Shown: piece by piece, positions 9,014 to 17,067 of the stretch
Layout of the letters: every line of letters begins with the position of its first letter
How positions within the stretch are numbered: the first letter of the stretch is position 1
Source: Chitinophagales bacterium
GTDB lineage: Bacteria; Bacteroidota; Bacteroidia; Chitinophagales; Chitinophagaceae
Assembly: GCA_015654595.1 (NCBI GenBank)
Contig: JAATGQ010000194.1
Coordinates: 1-45,929 of the forward strand
Length of the DNA stretch: 45,929 nucleotides
Direction: 5' to 3'
Translations under genes and position numbers: made by a program
The notes under the pieces: model-generated
Databases searched by the model: none
Seen by the model: the letters and a program-made list of their open reading frames with translations, nothing else
What the model was told of the DNA's origin: nothing

Positions 9014-11722
9014 TCACTCCGTTACTGGTGTCTTTTCCGGAATTGGTTTTTCTTCCCCATTTGCTGGAGGTGCTGCCGCAGCTGGCTTTGGTTCTGGTCC
9101 TGGTTTTCGGCCCCGGCCAGAGAGTTCCGAGATCAATTCTGCAACGAGCGCCGTCCAACCTGTCTGGTGGCTTGCGCCAAGCCCATGGTTGGTGTCGCCA
9201 TGGAAATATTCGTAGAAAAGCAGCAGATGCTGGTTTCCCGGCTTCTGATAAAACCAGTTGTATTTTCCATGCGAAGGACGTTTTCCACCCTTGTCTTTTT
9301 TAAAGATGCTGATCACGCGCTGCGTCAGGAAATCGGCGACCTTCTCCAGGTTCATTTTATTGCCAGAGCCGGTGGGATATTCCACCGTAAGCCCGTCGCC
9401 ATAGAACTTACCGTACTGCCGGATAGATTGGATAATGAGATAATTGATCGGTATCCAGACAGGGCCGCGCCAGTTGGAGTTACCGCCAAAGAAGTCGGAA
9501 GTCGAATCGCCCGGATCATATTTGATATGATAGTCGATCCCGCCGATATTGATATTGTACGGATGCTGCTCGTGGTATTTGGACAACGCGCGAATACCAC
9601 CGGGTGAAAGGAATTCAGTTTCGCTTAGCAGTCTTTCCAATAAGTAAACAAGACGTCTTTGCGGAACCAGCGACAAAAGGATCTGTTCGCCATCGCTGTG
9701 TTCTTCGTTTGGCCAGTAGCGCTTATTCTTTAACCGATAGTTTTCAAACCAGGTGATACGCTTTTTAAAATCGGCCAGTTTATGTAACGTCTTTTTCTCG
9801 ATAACGGAAACCGCAAAAAGGGTAGTCAGTCCAACGATCGACTGGATACGCAACTGGACAGGAGCCCCCCCGATCGAAAGGGTATCATAAAAGAACTTGT
9901 CTTCTTCATTCCACATTCCCGCCTCATTCAACGCTTCGGCAATCAGTACAAAATGTTCGAAGAATTTGGTCGCGGTATCTTCAAAGGAATCATCCTTCAT
10001 TGCGATCTCGAGCGCGATGTCCATCATGTTGAGCGCGTACATCCCCATCCAGCTGGTTCCATCTGCCTGTTCCAGCTGCATATCCCCGCCGAGCGAATGG
10101 CTTCGATTGAAGACCCCGATATTATCAAGACCAAGGAAGCCGCCTTCGAACATGTTGTTTCCATTGGCGTCTTTACGATTGATCCACCAGGTGAAGTTGA
10201 TCAGCAGTTTTTGGAAGACACGTTTCAGGAAGCCGAGATCTCCTTTGCCCGTTCGCTCTTTTTCGATGCGATAGATCATCAATGCCGCCCAGGCCTGAAC
10301 CGGCGGGTTGACATCGCTGAAGTTCCATTCATAAGCTGGTATCTGGCCGTCGGGTTTCATATACCATTCCCGCATGATCAGCAGCAGCTGGTGTTTGGCG
10401 AATACGGGGTCTACCATCGCCATTGCGATACTTTGGAAAGCCAGATCCCAGGCAGCATACCAGGGATACTCCCATTTGTCGGGCATCGCGATGATGTCCT
10501 GGTTCTTGAGGTGCTTCCAGTCGTGGTTTCGTCCGTTCAGCTTGCCGGCATTGACCGGCGTCATTCCGTCGCTGGTCGTCAACCAGCGTTCCACATCGAA
10601 ATGATAATATTGCTTGCTCCACAAAAGACCCGCCAGCGCCTGACGCTGAACATCGATCATTTCCTGGGTATTGCCCTTGGGGAGAATGGCATCGTAAAAA
10701 GCATCGGCTTCTTCTTTTCTGCTCTTGAACAGACCAGCCGGGTCGCCGCCAAAAGGATTTTCGATGATCTTATTGCTAAGCCGGAGATAGATCGATTTTG
10801 TCTCGCCAGGCGCCAGCGTGTATTGATAGACCGGCGAAAATTTCGTTCCGGACTTCTTGGCCCGCAGCGCTTCTACATTTGTCTTCCGGATAACGGCATC
10901 GTGGAAGGCGTCTTTTACAAAAGGCGTTTTATTGGGCTGGCCCGTCACCTTTTCCAGGTTAGTCTCGTTTTCCGTAAACAGACTATACTGGGGCGGCTGG
11001 TAGTATAAATAGTAAGATCCAAGCCGGCTATGCGTGGCTTTTACAGAGTTCTTGTCACGGCTGGTTATGACCGGTTTTTTTTCCAGACCGTCGTAATTCC
11101 AGCGGTTGTAAAACCAAAGCGTAGGTAAAACGGTGATGTCCGCCTCTTTTGAATAGCGGTTGTGGACATCGATTTTTATAAAGACATCGCGCGAGTTTTG
11201 CTTGGCGTAGGAGATAGTAACGTCGAAATATTCGTCGTTGTCGAATATTCCTGTGTCCAGGATCTCATACTCAGGTTCTTCTTTTGAAAGACGGCGATTC
11301 TCCTCTATAAGCTTCTTGTAAGGAAATTCCTGTTGCGGATATTTGTACAGGAACTCCATGTAATAATGGGTTGGGAGATTGTCGAGGTAGTAGTATAATT
11401 CCTTTACGTCTTCCCCATGATTCCCTTCCTTGTTGCCAAGGCCAAAGAGTCTCTCTTTGAGGATGGGATCCTTGCCGTTCCACAGTGAAACAGCAAAACA
11501 AAGATTCTGGAAGAAATCTGAGATTCCACCCAGCCCGTCTTCGCCCCAGTAATAAGTTCTGCAATGTGCGTGGTCGTAGGGAAAATAATGCCAGGCATCC
11601 CCATATGGACTATAGTCTTCTCTTACTGTCCCCCATTGCCGTTCACTCAAATACGGACCCCACTGTTCTAAAGGTATTTTTTTAGCAGCGTTTACTGCGA
11701 GTCTTTGATGTTCTGCCGTCAT
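9014..11722 (-). CDS. GH63/MGH1-like glucosidase
   Basis: The 902-residue protein resembles the large bacterial glucosidase family related to glycoside hydrolase family 63 (MGH1-like (alpha/alpha)6 barrel). It has an N-terminal beta-rich domain starting RLAVNAAKKIPLEQWGPYLS with the motif YFPYDHAHCRTYYWGEDGLG, then a helical catalytic barrel from about residue 400 containing GRNHDWKHLKNQD, KWEYPWYAAWDLAFQ and, near the end, NWRGPVWIPINYL and HQTGWTALVAEL. Members hydrolyse alpha-glucosides such as glucosylglycerate or related oligosaccharides with inversion. There is no signal peptide, so it is probably cytoplasmic. After the conserved HQTGWTALV end there is a roughly 40-residue Pro/Lys/Ala-rich tail. 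The substrate cannot be told from sequence. Confidence 0.8.
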   Translation of the reverse strand: MTAEHQRLAVNAAKKIPLEQWGPYLSERQWGTVREDYSPYGDAWHYFPYDHAHCRTYYWGEDGLGGISDFFQNLCFAVSLWNGKDPILKERLFGLGNKEGNHGEDVKELYYYLDNLPTHYYMEFLYKYPQQEFPYKKLIEENRRLSKEEPEYEILDTGIFDNDEYFDVTISYAKQNSRDVFIKIDVHNRYSKEADITVLPTLWFYNRWNYDGLEKKPVITSRDKNSVKATHSRLGSYYLYYQPPQYSLFTENETNLEKVTGQPNKTPFVKDAFHDAVIRKTNVEALRAKKSGTKFSPVYQYTLAPGETKSIYLRLSNKIIENPFGGDPAGLFKSRKEEADAFYDAILPKGNTQEMIDVQRQALAGLLWSKQYYHFDVERWLTTSDGMTPVNAGKLNGRNHDWKHLKNQDIIAMPDKWEYPWYAAWDLAFQSIAMAMVDPVFAKHQLLLIMREWYMKPDGQIPAYEWNFSDVNPPVQAWAALMIYRIEKERTGKGDLGFLKRVFQKLLINFTWWINRKDANGNNMFEGGFLGLDNIGVFNRSHSLGGDMQLEQADGTSWMGMYALNMMDIALEIAMKDDSFEDTATKFFEHFVLIAEALNEAGMWNEEDKFFYDTLSIGGAPVQLRIQSIVGLTTLFAVSVIEKKTLHKLADFKKRITWFENYRLKNKRYWPNEEHSDGEQILLSLVPQRRLVYLLERLLSETEFLSPGGIRALSKYHEQHPYNINIGGIDYHIKYDPGDSTSDFFGGNSNWRGPVWIPINYLIIQSIRQYGKFYGDGLTVEYPTGSGNKMNLEKVADFLTQRVISIFKKDKGGKRPSHGKYNWFYQKPGNQHLLLFYEYFHGDTNHGLGASHQTGWTALVAELISELSGRGRKPGPEPKPAAAAPPANGEEKPIPEKTPVTE

Positions 11723-12177
11723 GATAGTTGTTCTTAACCGGGTGGTTACAAATCAATAGGCAAGCAAGCATTATTCCATTTCCTACCCCCGCTGGTCTTT
11801 CCCGACTGAAAGTTACTAAAAGTTAAAATGCTAAACCGCCTCCAATCTGGTATTCCTTTGGCCAAAGCCGCTGAGCAGGAGACATTTTCTCTTCCTCCTG
11901 CCTGTCACACTGTTATCTCCTACCTGTTTTCCCTGGCTGGTCAATAATTCATTCCCTTTAATGACGGCTGCCTGCCCTATTCCCCGTTCCGGTGACTGGA
12001 TAAACGCTTGAACCGGGGTAGTTTATTTTGTCATTTTCTATTATGTGTGCCTAAATTCCGTTGAAAACCCCGAACTTTAAGGCCTAAGCCCAAAAACCGG
12101 CTGTCAGCTATTAATTTTTTTTATAATTCCTACCGGGTTTCGCTTTCAAAGCTGCCGGGTTATTAACCTCTTCAAAA
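11723..12177. promoter_or_regulatory. 455-bp divergent intergenic region between glucosidase and helicase genes
   Basis: No protein-coding signal is visible. The region must hold the promoter of the glucosidase gene (a TTGATTTG element, one mismatch to TAnnTTTG, lies on the minus strand about 30 bases upstream of its ATG) and the leader of the helicase gene. The part near 12100-12130 is AT-rich with a small GCTGTCAGC hairpin before a T run. Long leaders are common upstream of RNA-helicase genes, but I see no recognisable riboswitch or cold-shock element. Confidence 0.4.
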
Positions 12178-13560
12178 TTGACTTTTAAAGAATTTGGCCT
12201 CGATGCAAGCCTACTCGAAGGTATAGAGGCCTCCGGTTATGAGAACGCTACGCCTGTACAAGAACAGGTGATACCCATTATATTAAGCGGAAAAGATATC
12301 ATCGCTTCGGCTCAGACGGGCACCGGCAAAACCGCCGCCTTTCTGTTACCGATCGTCAATAAGCTCATCGCATCGCGGCGGGACGACCAGGTCAACGCAC
12401 TGGTCATCGTACCAACCCGCGAGCTGGCTATACAAATCGCACAAAACCTCGAAGGTCTTTCTTATTTCACCAATATCAGCTCTATTGCTGTTTATGGCGG
12501 AGGCGATGGAAGCAACTTCTCCACGGAAAAACAGGCGCTGTCACGTGGCGCGGATGTCGTTATCTGTACGCCCGGCAGAATGATCGCCCATCTCAATATG
12601 GGGTATGTCCAACTAAAGGGACTTCAATACCTCGTACTCGACGAGGCCGACAGAATGCTGGACATGGGTTTTTATGATGACATCATGAAGATAATTTCCT
12701 TCCTTCCGCCGGTAAGACAAAATCTTCTTTTCTCCGCCACGATGCCTGTCAAGATCCGCGAGCTGGCCAGGAAGATCCTCCACGATCCGGCAGAAGTCAA
12801 TATCGCGATCTCCAAGCCGCCCGCCAAGATCGTGCAGGAAGCGTTTGTCGTCTACGAAACTCAAAAGATCCCCTTAATAAAGTGGTTGCTAAAGTCAACT
12901 AATCTTAAGAGCACGCTGATCTTTTGTTCGAAGAAACACAACGTAAAACAGCTGACCTCGGAACTTCGCAGGGCGCGCTTCAACGTCAAAGAAATACACT
13001 CGGATCTGGACCAGTCTTCGCGTGAAGACGTTCTGCTGGAGTTCAAGAGCCGGCGGTTACCTATCCTTGTTGCAACGGACATCCTCTCCCGCGGTATCGA
13101 TATCGACAACATCGAAATGGTCATCAACTACGATGTGCCCAACGACGGTGAAGACTATATCCATCGTATCGGGCGTACAGCCAGAGCCGAGACCGATGGT
13201 GTTGCGTTTACTTTTGTAAGCGAGAAAGAGCAGAACAAGTTTAAAACCATCGAGGATCTGCTTGGCGATCCCGTCAGGAAGGCCGTCGTTCCCGAAGAAT
13301 TTGGTGCAACGCCGGAATATACGCCAAGATCAAAAAGATCAGGCGGCGGTGGTGGTCGTAACAGAGGCGGGGGAGGCCGTGGACAGGGTGGACACAACGG
13401 CCAGGGCGGTCCGAATGGACGCGGAGCCCAGAACAGCCAAGGCGGACACGGCGGTCACGGCGGCGGAAACCGGCGGTTTCATCACAACGGTCCAAAGAAA
13501 AAAGATGGATCACCACAGGCCCAGCAGTCTCAGCCCAAACCCAACGAAAATAACAGCTAG
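12178..13560 (+). CDS. DEAD-box RNA helicase (RhlE-like) with RGG-type tail
   Basis: This 460-residue ATP-dependent RNA helicase has all core motifs: a Q motif (ATPVQEQ, about 24-30), Walker A AQTGTGKT (45-52), PTREL (79-83), TPGR (131-134), DEAD (155-158), SAT (186-188), SRGIDID and HRIGRTAR (329-336). From about residue 383 to the end it carries a low-complexity Gly/Arg/His/Asn/Gln tail with RGG-like repeats, expected to bind RNA and possibly to promote condensates. Such enzymes act in ribosome assembly and mRNA turnover, especially in the cold. The only reasonable start is a TTG at 12178, because no ATG lies in frame upstream of the Q motif. Its TAG overlaps the stop of the convergent chrA gene in a shared CTAG. 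Confidence 0.9.
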   Translation: MTFKEFGLDASLLEGIEASGYENATPVQEQVIPIILSGKDIIASAQTGTGKTAAFLLPIVNKLIASRRDDQVNALVIVPTRELAIQIAQNLEGLSYFTNISSIAVYGGGDGSNFSTEKQALSRGADVVICTPGRMIAHLNMGYVQLKGLQYLVLDEADRMLDMGFYDDIMKIISFLPPVRQNLLFSATMPVKIRELARKILHDPAEVNIAISKPPAKIVQEAFVVYETQKIPLIKWLLKSTNLKSTLIFCSKKHNVKQLTSELRRARFNVKEIHSDLDQSSREDVLLEFKSRRLPILVATDILSRGIDIDNIEMVINYDVPNDGEDYIHRIGRTARAETDGVAFTFVSEKEQNKFKTIEDLLGDPVRKAVVPEEFGATPEYTPRSKRSGGGGGRNRGGGGRGQGGHNGQGGPNGRGAQNSQGGHGGHGGGNRRFHHNGPKKKDGSPQAQQSQPKPNENNS

Positions 13561-14837
13561 ATATATATACTGGCCCATCCCATTACCAGCCATATCAGCA
13601 CGATAACAGGGGAAGGAAGCTTGCTAAAGGTAAGAAGCGCCCAGGTCACGGCGATAACACCGACGTTTATACCGATGGCGCCCCAGCTTGCGGTGTAAAA
13701 GTCCTTCATCATGTATAACGCAGCGGCTATGATAATTCCCACGACAACCGCGTTGATCCCTTCCAGCGCCCGATAGACGATCGCGTATTTCTTCAGGTTG
13801 TGCCAGATAGGAAAGAAGAACAACACGAGCAGGGCACTTGGCAAAAAGATACCGGTGGTGGCAATGAAACAGCCGAGGATCTGCTGCCCCGTCCCACGAT
13901 CCTTCATCGCGATCCCACCCATATAAGAAGCTACGGAGAAGACCGGTCCGGGTATAGCACGCGCCATGCCCCAGCCCGAATAGAAGTCGCCTTTGTTTAT
14001 CCGGATGATATTGGGATTCCGGTGGATCAGCGACTGTGACTGTGGACGGGCAACGTATTGTTCATACATCATCGGCATCAGTACATTTCCACCGCCAAAT
14101 ACAAGACTGCCGAAACGATACGTATTTTCAAACAGGTTGATCGGGCGCCGGCTTGGCCAGTCATTCTTTCTGGCCAGTTCACTGGCCGTTCCCGCCAATA
14201 GGAAGATGATCGCAAACAGCCAGATATTTCCCCATTTGATCTTCTTTGGAAGTACTTCCACCTGTGGAATACGCCGATTGCTAATGCTGGTGGCAAATCC
14301 ACCCAACACCAGCAGCAGGGGAGTAATCCACGGATCACGGAAGAGCAGAAACGTGGCGACCGTGCTGAGCACCAGGATCACCCGCGTGATGGTATTATGT
14401 ATCGAAAGTTTTAATGCTTGTTGTGCCGCAAAAGCCAGAAAGCCGATCGTCATCGGACCGATGAATTTGAAGAGGGCTGTGTTCATCATCGGGAAGAAAG
14501 AAAACAATCCCATCAGTAAACAGGCGGGCAGCGTCCAGATGATCAAGGTCAGCATGGCCAGTAAGATCCCGCCTCTTTTGTATCCTATAAGCGTAATCGT
14601 CTGAGTCGAAGAAGCCCCCGGCAGCAATTGACAGAAAGCGCTATACTCCATCAATTCTTCTTCTGTTACATCCCTACGGCGATGTACAAAGGTCTTCATC
14701 ATCATACTCAGATGCCCCTGCGGACCCCCAAAAGCAGAAATGCTGTAGAGAAAGACTGCTTTGAGAAAGGCTATATGACGAAACAAAACGGTCAAAGCAA
14801 AGTATAAAGATGATGAATGGTGTGTACGCGGGCACAA
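13557..14837 (-). CDS. chrA: Chromate transporter, fused two-domain ChrA
   Basis: The 426-residue polytopic membrane protein has the two homologous halves of long-chain ChrA (CHR family). The first carries [10 protein letters not shown] and a PGASSTQT motif, the second [11 protein letters not shown] and [15 protein letters not shown]. Around ten to twelve membrane segments are expected. ChrA exports chromate, with sulfate as a competing analogue. The start is uncertain: the listed ATG adds about 20 residues before the conserved [13 protein letters not shown], and an in-frame TTG just before that motif, downstream of a promoter-like TATACTTTG, is an alternative. No ChrB-type regulator is nearby. 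Confidence 0.85.
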   Translation of the reverse strand: MCPRTHHSSSLYFALTVLFRHIAFLKAVFLYSISAFGGPQGHLSMMMKTFVHRRRDVTEEELMEYSAFCQLLPGASSTQTITLIGYKRGGILLAMLTLIIWTLPACLLMGLFSFFPMMNTALFKFIGPMTIGFLAFAAQQALKLSIHNTITRVILVLSTVATFLLFRDPWITPLLLVLGGFATSISNRRIPQVEVLPKKIKWGNIWLFAIIFLLAGTASELARKNDWPSRRPINLFENTYRFGSLVFGGGNVLMPMMYEQYVARPQSQSLIHRNPNIIRINKGDFYSGWGMARAIPGPVFSVASYMGGIAMKDRGTGQQILGCFIATTGIFLPSALLVLFFFPIWHNLKKYAIVYRALEGINAVVVGIIIAAALYMMKDFYTASWGAIGINVGVIAVTWALLTFSKLPSPVIVLIWLVMGWASIYI

Positions 14838-15055
14838 TATTATCGATTGTCAAAAACATGAGCAAAAGGAATCGCTAAGCAGGCAATTTTAACAGGCAAG
14901 TCGACAATTTCCGGCGCCCTCCCGCCAATCATCGATCTCCACCCGCATCTCCCGGCAAACATGCCCATCCACTGTTTCACAAACTTTACCAGCCCGACAA
15001 TCCGAACGGTCGGTTTATTTTTTTGTCCGATCTTTCATTACTCAATCACTCACGC

Positions 15056-15406
15056 ATGGACATCGAAAGCATCCGCGATTACTGCTTAGCAAAGAAAAAA
15101 GTAGAAGAAGGTTTTCCTTTTGGAGAAACGACCCTCGTCTTTAAAGTAAAAGGGAAAATATTTTTGTTGGCAGCACTTGACGCCGATATCCTGCAATTCA
15201 ATGTCAAATGTGATCCCGAAAAGGCCATCGAATGGAGGGAGAAATACCCCGCTGTACAGCCGGGCTATCACATGAACAAAAAAATGTGGAACACGGTCGT
15301 GATGGACGGAAGCCTCTCTACCCGCATCATAAAAGAAATGATTGATGATTCTTACCGGCTGGTGGTACTCTCTCTCCCGAAAAAAGATCAGGTAGGGCTG
15401 ATCTAA
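15056..15406 (+). CDS. MmcQ/YjbR family DNA-binding-like protein
   Basis: The 116-residue protein matches the MmcQ/YjbR (CyaY-like fold) family: an N-terminal MDIESIRDYCLAK, the FPFGETTLVFKVKGKIF core, CDPEKAIEWREKYP, and YHMNKKMWNTV. Members are small single-domain proteins of unclear role, once proposed to bind DNA. The ATG at 15056 is chosen because it begins the conserved segment; a TTG at 15023 would add eleven non-conserved residues. It is followed convergently by nadD. The family call is strong; the function is unknown. Confidence 0.85.
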   Translation: MDIESIRDYCLAKKKVEEGFPFGETTLVFKVKGKIFLLAALDADILQFNVKCDPEKAIEWREKYPAVQPGYHMNKKMWNTVVMDGSLSTRIIKEMIDDSYRLVVLSLPKKDQVGLI

Positions 15407-15424
15407 GAATATTTTTATCTCCGC

Positions 15425-16000
15425 TTAATGATAATACCCGTTCCGTTCGATCTCCTTTCTCACCGCCTCCGGCACCAGGTATCGGATGGATCTTCCTTCT
15501 TTTATATCCTTCCGGATATCCGTTGAAGATATCGGTAAGAGAGGTGCGTTCAGAATATGAACATCCTTAGCGCCGGGGTACTCAGGAAGTTTCTCGTGCT
15601 CTGGCCGTCGGTAAACAAAGATAGAGTAATGCTGAATCAACCACTGATAGTTCTTCCACTTTGGAAGGTTCTGAAAACTATCGCTCCCCATGATGATGGA
15701 AAATTCATACGTAGGGTATTTTTCCTGAAGATAGGCGAGGGTGTCGACGGTATAGGAAGGCTTTGGAAGTTTGAATTCTATGTCCGAGGCTTTAAAACCG
15801 TTCTCTCCTTCTATGGCCAATTGTACCAGGTAAAGCCGGTGATACTCATTCAACAGACTCGAGGCGGGCTTGAGCGGGTTTTGTGGAGAGACGACAAACC
15901 ACACCTGTTTGATATCAGTATGTTGTAGGATATAGTTGGCGATGATCAGGTGGCCATGGTGGATCGGGTTAAATGACCCGAAATAGAGCCCGACCTTCAT
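15425..16000 (-). CDS. nadD: Nicotinate-nucleotide adenylyltransferase NadD
   Basis: This 191-residue cytoplasmic enzyme joins ATP and nicotinate mononucleotide to make deamido-NAD in NAD biosynthesis. The nucleotidyltransferase motif GSFNPIHHGH is at residues 8-17 and the second signature, ISSTDIRK, lies near residue 157. FSIIMGSDSFQNLPKWKNY fits the NadD substrate loop. Its ATG overlaps the stop of the upstream feoA-like gene in ATGA, so the two are co-translated. Another NAD gene, nadA, lies 3 kb away on the same strand but in a different unit. Confidence 0.95.
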   Translation of the reverse strand: MKVGLYFGSFNPIHHGHLIIANYILQHTDIKQVWFVVSPQNPLKPASSLLNEYHRLYLVQLAIEGENGFKASDIEFKLPKPSYTVDTLAYLQEKYPTYEFSIIMGSDSFQNLPKWKNYQWLIQHYSIFVYRRPEHEKLPEYPGAKDVHILNAPLLPISSTDIRKDIKEGRSIRYLVPEAVRKEIERNGYYH

Positions 16001-16227
16001 TTGTCGCCCTCCTCCATGAAAATATTGTCGGCCTCATCTAAGCGAAGGCTCAGGTTATAACCAGCAACAGTTATAGAGATGGGATCTCCGAGGGGGGCAA
16101 TTTGTTCTACTTTAATCAATTCACCGGGTACACAACCCATCTCCATTAATTTCAGGAAGAGGTCATTTTTTTCAAAAGAATGAATCCTTGCTATTGTTCC
16201 TGGTTCTAACTGTGATAATCTCTTCAT
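15997..16227 (-). CDS. feoA: FeoA-domain protein without FeoB
   Basis: The 76-residue protein is a single FeoA/SH3-like domain: MKRLSQLEPGTIARIHSF, then MEMGCVPGELIKVEQIAPLG and a final SLRLDEADNIFME. FeoA normally assists the ferrous iron transporter FeoB or acts as a metal-responsive domain. No feoB is present; instead the gene overlaps nadD. The ATG at 16227 matches the usual FeoA start; a TTG at 16242 would add five residues. A promoter element is seen upstream. Whether it works with a distant FeoB or has a separate role is unknown. Confidence 0.82.
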   Translation of the reverse strand: MKRLSQLEPGTIARIHSFEKNDLFLKLMEMGCVPGELIKVEQIAPLGDPISITVAGYNLSLRLDEADNIFMEEGDK

Positions 16228-16256
16228 TGTAAATACCCTCAACTTTTAAGAGAGAA

Positions 16257-16264
16257 CAAAATTA
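16257..16264 (-). promoter_or_regulatory. -7 promoter element for feoA-nadD
   Basis: Read on the minus strand this is TAATTTTG, an exact match to the Bacteroidota -7 consensus TAnnTTTG, about 30 bases upstream of the feoA ATG at 16227. No good -33 TTTG is visible at the usual spacing. Confidence 0.5.
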
Positions 16265-16301
16265 AACTTTGTTAAATGAAATAACCTTACGATTTTCGAA
16301 A

Positions 16302-16742
16302 ATGCCTTCAACATCGACAACTCCCATTGTGCTGTTTGACTTCCTCGAGGAGGTCACATTGAAAGAGAGGACCCGGCTTAAAACATTCCTTCCCGAACTA
16401 TTTCGCAAGGAAAAGAAGAAGCTGGGGCAGATTCAATATGTATTTTGCTCTGACGATTATCTCCTGGGGATCAACAAACAGTTCCTGAATCATGACTTTT
16501 ATACCGATATTATAACCTTCGATCTCTCCAATCCCGGCCAACCTATAAACGCGGAAATCTATATAAGTGTTGATAGAGTAAAGGATAACGCAGCTCGGTT
16601 TAACACGTCTTTAAAGCAGGAGCTGCACAGAGTCATTTTCCATGGAGCCCTGCATCTTTGCGGGTACAAGGACAAAACCGTAAAAGAAGAGAAGATGATG
16701 CGGAAAATGGAAGAGAAGTATCTGGATATTTATTTCTCCTAA
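16302..16742 (+). CDS. ybeY: Endoribonuclease YbeY (rRNA maturation factor)
   Basis: This 146-residue metal-dependent RNase acts in 16S rRNA 3'-end maturation and ribosome quality control. The core NHDFYTDIITFDLS and the zinc motif HRVIFHGALHLCGYKDKT identify it. The usual triad is H-x3-H-x5-H; here the third position is Asp (GYKD), which I believe is common in Bacteroidota YbeY. The ATG at 16302 is chosen over an in-frame TTG at 16269, which would add a non-conserved stretch. It is followed by the parS-containing intergenic region. Confidence 0.93.
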   Translation: MPSTSTTPIVLFDFLEEVTLKERTRLKTFLPELFRKEKKKLGQIQYVFCSDDYLLGINKQFLNHDFYTDIITFDLSNPGQPINAEIYISVDRVKDNAARFNTSLKQELHRVIFHGALHLCGYKDKTVKEEKMMRKMEEKYLDIYFS

Positions 16743-16759
16743 GAAACCGTAACAATCCG

Positions 16760-16775
16760 TGTTCCACGTGGAACG
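16760..16775. promoter_or_regulatory. parS-like ParB binding site 1
   Basis: The core GTTCCACGTGGAAC (16761-16774) is a perfect 14-base palindrome and fits the bacterial parS pattern GTTNCACGTGNAAC. parS sites bind ParB and mark the origin domain for chromosome segregation. It lies 18 bases after ybeY. Confidence 0.75.
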
Positions 16776-16794
16776 ATCCCTTATATCCACCTTC

Positions 16795-16900
16795 CTTAAT
16801 TCGCCAGGCAATTTTTCAGTCGTTACACCGGTTACTTTATGGATCTGCACGTTCGTAAGCCTTAATTTGCCAGGCACTCCTTCAGTCCTTTCACCTATTC
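16795..16900 (+). repeat. Pair of imperfect 40-base direct repeats between the parS sites
   Basis: CTTAATTCGCCAGGCA at 16795 recurs as CTTAATTTGCCAGGCA at 16861, and the similarity continues through TTCAGTC and CACC for about 40 bases with roughly ten mismatches. The period is 66 bases. The pair lies between the two parS-like sites and codes for nothing recognisable. Confidence 0.6.
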
Positions 16901-17003
16901 ATTCAAAAATAGGTGCAGGCTTTCTTGCCGCCAACCTATCCTCACTATCTCCATCATTTGTATATTCTAAAATACCAAAGAGATCGGCTTAAATCTACAG
17001 CAA

Positions 17004-17019
17004 AGTTCCACGTGGAACC
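17004..17019. promoter_or_regulatory. parS-like ParB binding site 2
   Basis: A second copy of the palindrome GTTCCACGTGGAAC lies at 17005-17018, 244 bases from the first. It ends 11 bases before the TTTG of the mnmG promoter, so ParB bound here could affect mnmG transcription. Confidence 0.75.
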
Positions 17020-17029
17020 TGTGAAAATA

Positions 17030-17063
17030 TTTGATCCGCCTTCCCAACTTCATGGTAATTTTG
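17030..17063 (+). promoter_or_regulatory. Promoter of mnmG, predicting a leaderless mRNA
   Basis: TTTG at 17030-17033 and TAATTTTG at 17056-17063 form a Bacteroidota-type -33/-7 pair with a 22-base spacer, slightly long compared with the usual 19. The -7 box ends only four bases before the mnmG ATG, so the transcript should begin at or next to the start codon. Confidence 0.65.
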
Positions 17064-17067
17064 CACC

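Noticed and set aside
9953..11008. 351-codon open frame on the plus strand
   Set aside because: It is antisense to the conserved barrel of the glucosidase gene and shows no recognisable protein features.
12100..12177. Riboswitch or thermosensor before the helicase gene
   Set aside because: Only a very small hairpin with a T-rich stretch is visible, with no known motif and no clear pairing to the start codon.
16759..16992. 77-codon open frame between ybeY and mnmG
   Set aside because: It begins inside a parS-like palindrome, is made partly of the direct repeats, and has no domain resemblance.
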